From contig CAMNPA010000040.1 of assembly GCA_946547205.1 (NCBI GenBank), forward strand, positions 1-8,218: a stretch of 8,218 nt of DNA, given 5' to 3'. Origin of the DNA: an uncultured Selenomonadales bacterium (GTDB lineage Bacteria; Bacillota; Negativicutes; Selenomonadales; Selenomonadaceae). Numbering within the stretch: the first letter of the stretch is position 1; each line of letters starts with the position of its first letter. The position numbers were made by a program, and so were the translations under genes. This document shows, piece by piece, positions 5,626-8,218 of this stretch. The notes beneath the pieces are model-generated. The model was not told the origin of the DNA and made no database searches. It was given only the letters and a program-made list of their open reading frames with translations.

Positions 5626-7281
5626 ATGAGAAGTGACATTGTTAAAAAAGGCGCGACACGTTGCGCACACAGAAGTTTATTTCACGCCAACGGCTACGGC
5701 GTCGACGAGCTGTCTCGTCCGCTGATCGGCGTGTGCAATTCTTTCAACGAGATTATTCCCGGTCACATGCACCTTAAATCGATAACGGAAGCGGCAAAAC
5801 TCGGCGTTGCGGCGGCGGGCGGCACACCTGTCGAATTCCCGGCGATTGGCGTTTGCGACGGCATTGCAATGGGTCATACCGGCATGAAATATTCGTTGGC
5901 AAGTCGTGAACTTATCGCCGATTCGATTGAAGCTGTGGCGATGGCGAGCGGATTCGACGCGCTGATTTTAATTCCGAACTGCGATAAAGTTGTGCCCGGC
6001 ATGTTGATGGCTGCGGCACGTTTAAATATCCCGTCAATAATCGTCAGCGGCGGTCCGATGTTGGCAGGACGTTTTCACGGCAGAGATATTTCCGTCAGTC
6101 AAGCGTTCGAGGCGGCGGGCAAATTCGCGGCGGGCAAAATGACTCAAGACGAAATGACAGACCTTGAAGCTCATGCTTGTCCGAGTTGCGGCTCCTGCGC
6201 GGGACTTTTCACGGCGAACACGATGAACTGTTTATCGGAAGCTCTCGGCATGGCTCTGCCCGGCAACGGCACAATTCCTGCGGCTTACACCGGCGACAGA
6301 TTTATCCTTGCCAAACGCGCCGGCAAAGTCATCATGGAACTTTTGGAGAAAAATATTTGTCCGCGAGACATTTTGACGCGCAAAGCTTTCGAGAACGCGA
6401 TAACCGTTGACATGGGAATTGGCGGCTCATCGAATACGGTTTTGCATTTGACGGCGATCGCCAACGAGTGCGGCATTAAAATTCCTGCGACGTTGTTTGA
6501 TGAAATTTCTGCGCGGACACCGTACATCACGAAGCTAAGTCCTGCGGGAACTCATCACATGCAAGACCTTGACGAGGCAGGCGGCATTAACGCTGTCATG
6601 CACGAACTTTCCAAGAAAAATCTGCTCAACCTTGACGCGTTGACGGTAACGGGAACATTAGGCGAAAGAATTGCCAACGCTCAAATTCAACGCTCCGATG
6701 TCATTCACACGGTCGACAATCCTTATCGTCAAACGGGCGGCATCGCGATTTTGCAAGGCAACCTTTGTCCCGATTATGCGGTCGTCAAAGCGTCGGCTGT
6801 CAGCGAAGATATGCTCGTTTATCGCGGCGCGGCGAAATGTTTTGATTCGGAAGAAGCGGCTATCAACGCGATTATGGCTAACGAAATTCACGACGGAGAT
6901 GTTGTCGTCATTCGCTACGAAGGCCCCAAAGGCGGTCCCGGTATGCAGGAAATGTTGAATCCTACAGCGGCGATAACGGGCGCAGGTCTCAAGGTCGGAT
7001 TGATAACGGACGGTCGATTCAGCGGTGCCAGTCAAGGCGCGTGCATTGGTCACATTTCGCCCGAAGCCATGGAAGGCGGCAATATCGCTCTGATTCACGA
7101 CGGAGACAAAATTTTTATCGACATTCCAAATCGCAAACTCGAACTCGAAGTTTCGGACGATGAACTTGCCAAACGCCGCGCAGAGTGGATTAAGCCCGAA
7201 CCGAAGATTAAAACCGGCTATCTTGCCCGTTATGCCAAGCTCACGACTTCCGCGTCAACCGGAGCAGTTTTGAGGAGCTGA
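5626..7281 (+). CDS. ilvD: Dihydroxy-acid dehydratase
   Basis: Cytoplasmic iron-sulphur enzyme that dehydrates 2,3-dihydroxy-isovalerate and 2,3-dihydroxy-3-methylvalerate to the 2-keto acids leading to valine, leucine (and pantothenate) and isoleucine. It has 551 residues, the usual size of the shorter bacterial and archaeal form; the E. coli enzyme is about 616. Family motifs in order: MRSDIVKKG at the start, NSFNEIIPGHMHL (38-50), GVCDGIAMGH, PNCDK with Cys119, ACPSCGSC with Cys185, Cys188 and Cys191, FTANTMNCLSEALGMALPGNG-type sequence, YEGPKGGPGMQEML, and DGRFSG with the likely catalytic-base Ser466. The Cys found in GNTCNMHL of plant-type [2Fe-2S] enzymes is replaced by GH here, as in E. 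coli. An oxygen-sensitive [4Fe-4S] cluster is therefore inferred. murB follows after four bases. No other ilv or leu gene is in view. Confidence 0.98.
   Translation: MRSDIVKKGATRCAHRSLFHANGYGVDELSRPLIGVCNSFNEIIPGHMHLKSITEAAKLGVAAAGGTPVEFPAIGVCDGIAMGHTGMKYSLASRELIADSIEAVAMASGFDALILIPNCDKVVPGMLMAAARLNIPSIIVSGGPMLAGRFHGRDISVSQAFEAAGKFAAGKMTQDEMTDLEAHACPSCGSCAGLFTANTMNCLSEALGMALPGNGTIPAAYTGDRFILAKRAGKVIMELLEKNICPRDILTRKAFENAITVDMGIGGSSNTVLHLTAIANECGIKIPATLFDEISARTPYITKLSPAGTHHMQDLDEAGGINAVMHELSKKNLLNLDALTVTGTLGERIANAQIQRSDVIHTVDNPYRQTGGIAILQGNLCPDYAVVKASAVSEDMLVYRGAAKCFDSEEAAINAIMANEIHDGDVVVIRYEGPKGGPGMQEMLNPTAAITGAGLKVGLITDGRFSGASQGACIGHISPEAMEGGNIALIHDGDKIFIDIPNRKLELEVSDDELAKRRAEWIKPEPKIKTGYLARYAKLTTSASTGAVLRS
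7272..7277 (+). promoter_or_regulatory. murB: Ribosome binding site of murB inside the ilvD end
   Basis: GAGGAG within the final codons of ilvD, eight bases before the murB ATG at 7286. This placement supports co-transcription and possibly coupled translation. Confidence 0.75.
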
Positions 7282-7285
7282 TTCA

Positions 7286-8206
7286 ATGAATTGGCAAAAA
7301 AATTTCGGTAATCGACTCGCGGAATTTTTGCGTGCGGAACAATTCATTTTCAACGCGCCGATGTTCGAGTACACGACGTTTAAAATCGGCGGTGCGGCTG
7401 ATGTTTTAATCTTCCCGTCAAGTTCAGAGGACGTGTCGAAAATTTTTAAGCTCGTCGACGAATTCAAATTGCCCTGCGTCGTTTTAGGCAACGGCTCAAA
7501 TGTTTTGGTGCGCGACAAAGGAATTCGCGGCGTCGTCGTCAAGTTCACGGAAAAATTTTTCGGCGGCATGAAATGTGACGGTCAAAGGCTCGTTGCGTGT
7601 GCAGGTGCCGAACTTAGGAACGTGTCGAAATTCGCGGCTCAAAACGGCTTAACGGGCATGGAGTTTGCAGTTGGAATTCCCGGCTCAATCGGCGGAGCAA
7701 TCTTCATGAACGCGGGCGCATATGACGGCGAAATGAAAAACGCGGTCGCCAGCGTCAAGGCGGTCAATCGTAACGGCGAGCTTATCGAATTCAACGGCAC
7801 AAGTCTTCAGCTCGGCTATCGTCACAGCATTTTTCAGGAGAACGGTTGCGCGATTTGCGAAGTCGAATTGATTTTGCAACGCGGCAACGTCGACGACATC
7901 AAACGCAAAATGGAAGACTTCACCGAACGACGCGAGAGTAAACAGCCGCTTGATATGCCCAGTGCCGGCTCAACCTTCAAACGTCCGAAAGGTCACTTCG
8001 CGGGCACGTTGATTGACAAAACCGGCTTGAAAGGTTTGCGTGTCGGCGGAGCGATGGTCTCGAAAAAACATGCGGGCTTTGTCGTTAATGTTGGCGGTGC
8101 GACTGCCGATGATGTTTTGCGATTGATTGATGAGGTCAGACGGCGCGTTTGCGAGGCTCAAGGCGTCACGCTCAATCCCGAAGTCCGAATCATTGGCGAG
8201 GAATAA
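7286..8206 (+). CDS. murB: UDP-N-acetylenolpyruvoylglucosamine reductase, type II
   Basis: FAD-dependent cytoplasmic enzyme that uses NADPH to reduce UDP-GlcNAc-enolpyruvate to UDP-MurNAc, the second committed step of peptidoglycan synthesis. It has 306 residues, close to the S. aureus type II enzyme (about 307) and shorter than E. coli MurB (342). FAD-binding motifs are TTFKIGGAAD (30-39), GNGSN (68-72) and GIPGSIGG (130-137), followed by NAGAYDGE. Catalytic and substrate residues: Tyr178-Arg179 in GYRHS, Ser229 in SAGSTFKRP (proton donor to the enol), and Glu299 in LNPEVR. The C-terminal MurB domain includes KTGLKG, GGAMVSKKHAGF and GGATADD. ATG is supported by GAGGAG eight bases upstream. 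Pairing with ilvD has no obvious biochemical logic and may only reflect shared housekeeping expression. The gene is complete, with a TAA stop at 8204-8206. Confidence 0.98.
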   Translation: MNWQKNFGNRLAEFLRAEQFIFNAPMFEYTTFKIGGAADVLIFPSSSEDVSKIFKLVDEFKLPCVVLGNGSNVLVRDKGIRGVVVKFTEKFFGGMKCDGQRLVACAGAELRNVSKFAAQNGLTGMEFAVGIPGSIGGAIFMNAGAYDGEMKNAVASVKAVNRNGELIEFNGTSLQLGYRHSIFQENGCAICEVELILQRGNVDDIKRKMEDFTERRESKQPLDMPSAGSTFKRPKGHFAGTLIDKTGLKGLRVGGAMVSKKHAGFVVNVGGATADDVLRLIDEVRRRVCEAQGVTLNPEVRIIGEE

Positions 8207-8218
8207 ATTGCAATTAGG

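Noticed and set aside
1455..7894. Twelve GTCGAC sites, about six times the simple expectation
   Set aside because: Most are the in-frame codon pair GTC-GAC (Val-Asp), a routine codon choice here. It shows only that this hexamer is not avoided.
8207..8218. ATTGCAATT palindrome at the right edge
   Set aside because: Only 12 bases remain after murB, too little to judge as a promoter, terminator or operator.

Overview
The window shows an ordinary bacterial chromosome segment of middling G+C. It carries six protein genes, all intact except the first, which runs off the left edge. Strong GGAGG-type ribosome binding sites, a compact type II MurB of the Staphylococcus aureus kind, and a DNA polymerase III delta gene close to comEC all point to Bacillota. 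Codon use and protein style would fit a Negativicutes-like lineage, but that placement is inference and weakly held. I see no tRNA, rRNA, insertion sequence, phage gene, CRISPR array or toxin-antitoxin pair.

Layout. Positions 1-917, minus strand: an aldo/keto reductase open at the window edge. Positions 918-1034: a divergent promoter region with two TTGAC-type -35 boxes back to back. Positions 1035-2030: holA, the delta subunit of the DNA polymerase III clamp loader. Positions 2031-2151: a leader with its own likely promoter and a small three-copy repeat. Positions 2152-3111: corA, a divalent cation channel. Positions 3114-5447: comEC, the DNA-uptake channel, only 2 bases after corA and probably translationally coupled to it. 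Positions 5448-5625: a 178-base spacer with a likely promoter. Positions 5626-7281: ilvD, dihydroxy-acid dehydratase. Positions 7286-8206: murB, UDP-N-acetylenolpyruvoylglucosamine reductase, 4 bases after ilvD. The last 12 bases are non-coding as far as they can be read.

The genes fall into three likely transcription units: the reductase leftward, holA-corA-comEC rightward (with an extra promoter before corA), and ilvD-murB rightward. Within a unit the functions are not one pathway: replication, metal uptake and DNA import in one, and branched-chain amino acid plus peptidoglycan precursor synthesis in the other. No intrinsic terminator is evident in either rightward spacer, so read-through from holA as far as murB cannot be excluded.

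I found no previously undescribed system. The points worth a second look are regulatory and compositional. They are the paired -35 palindrome, a repeated promoter pattern (TTGCAA, 17 bases, TAAAAT) before corA and ilvD, the repeat in the corA leader, non-ATG starts behind an identical ten-base ribosome binding block, and strong enrichment of the octamer AAAATTTT.
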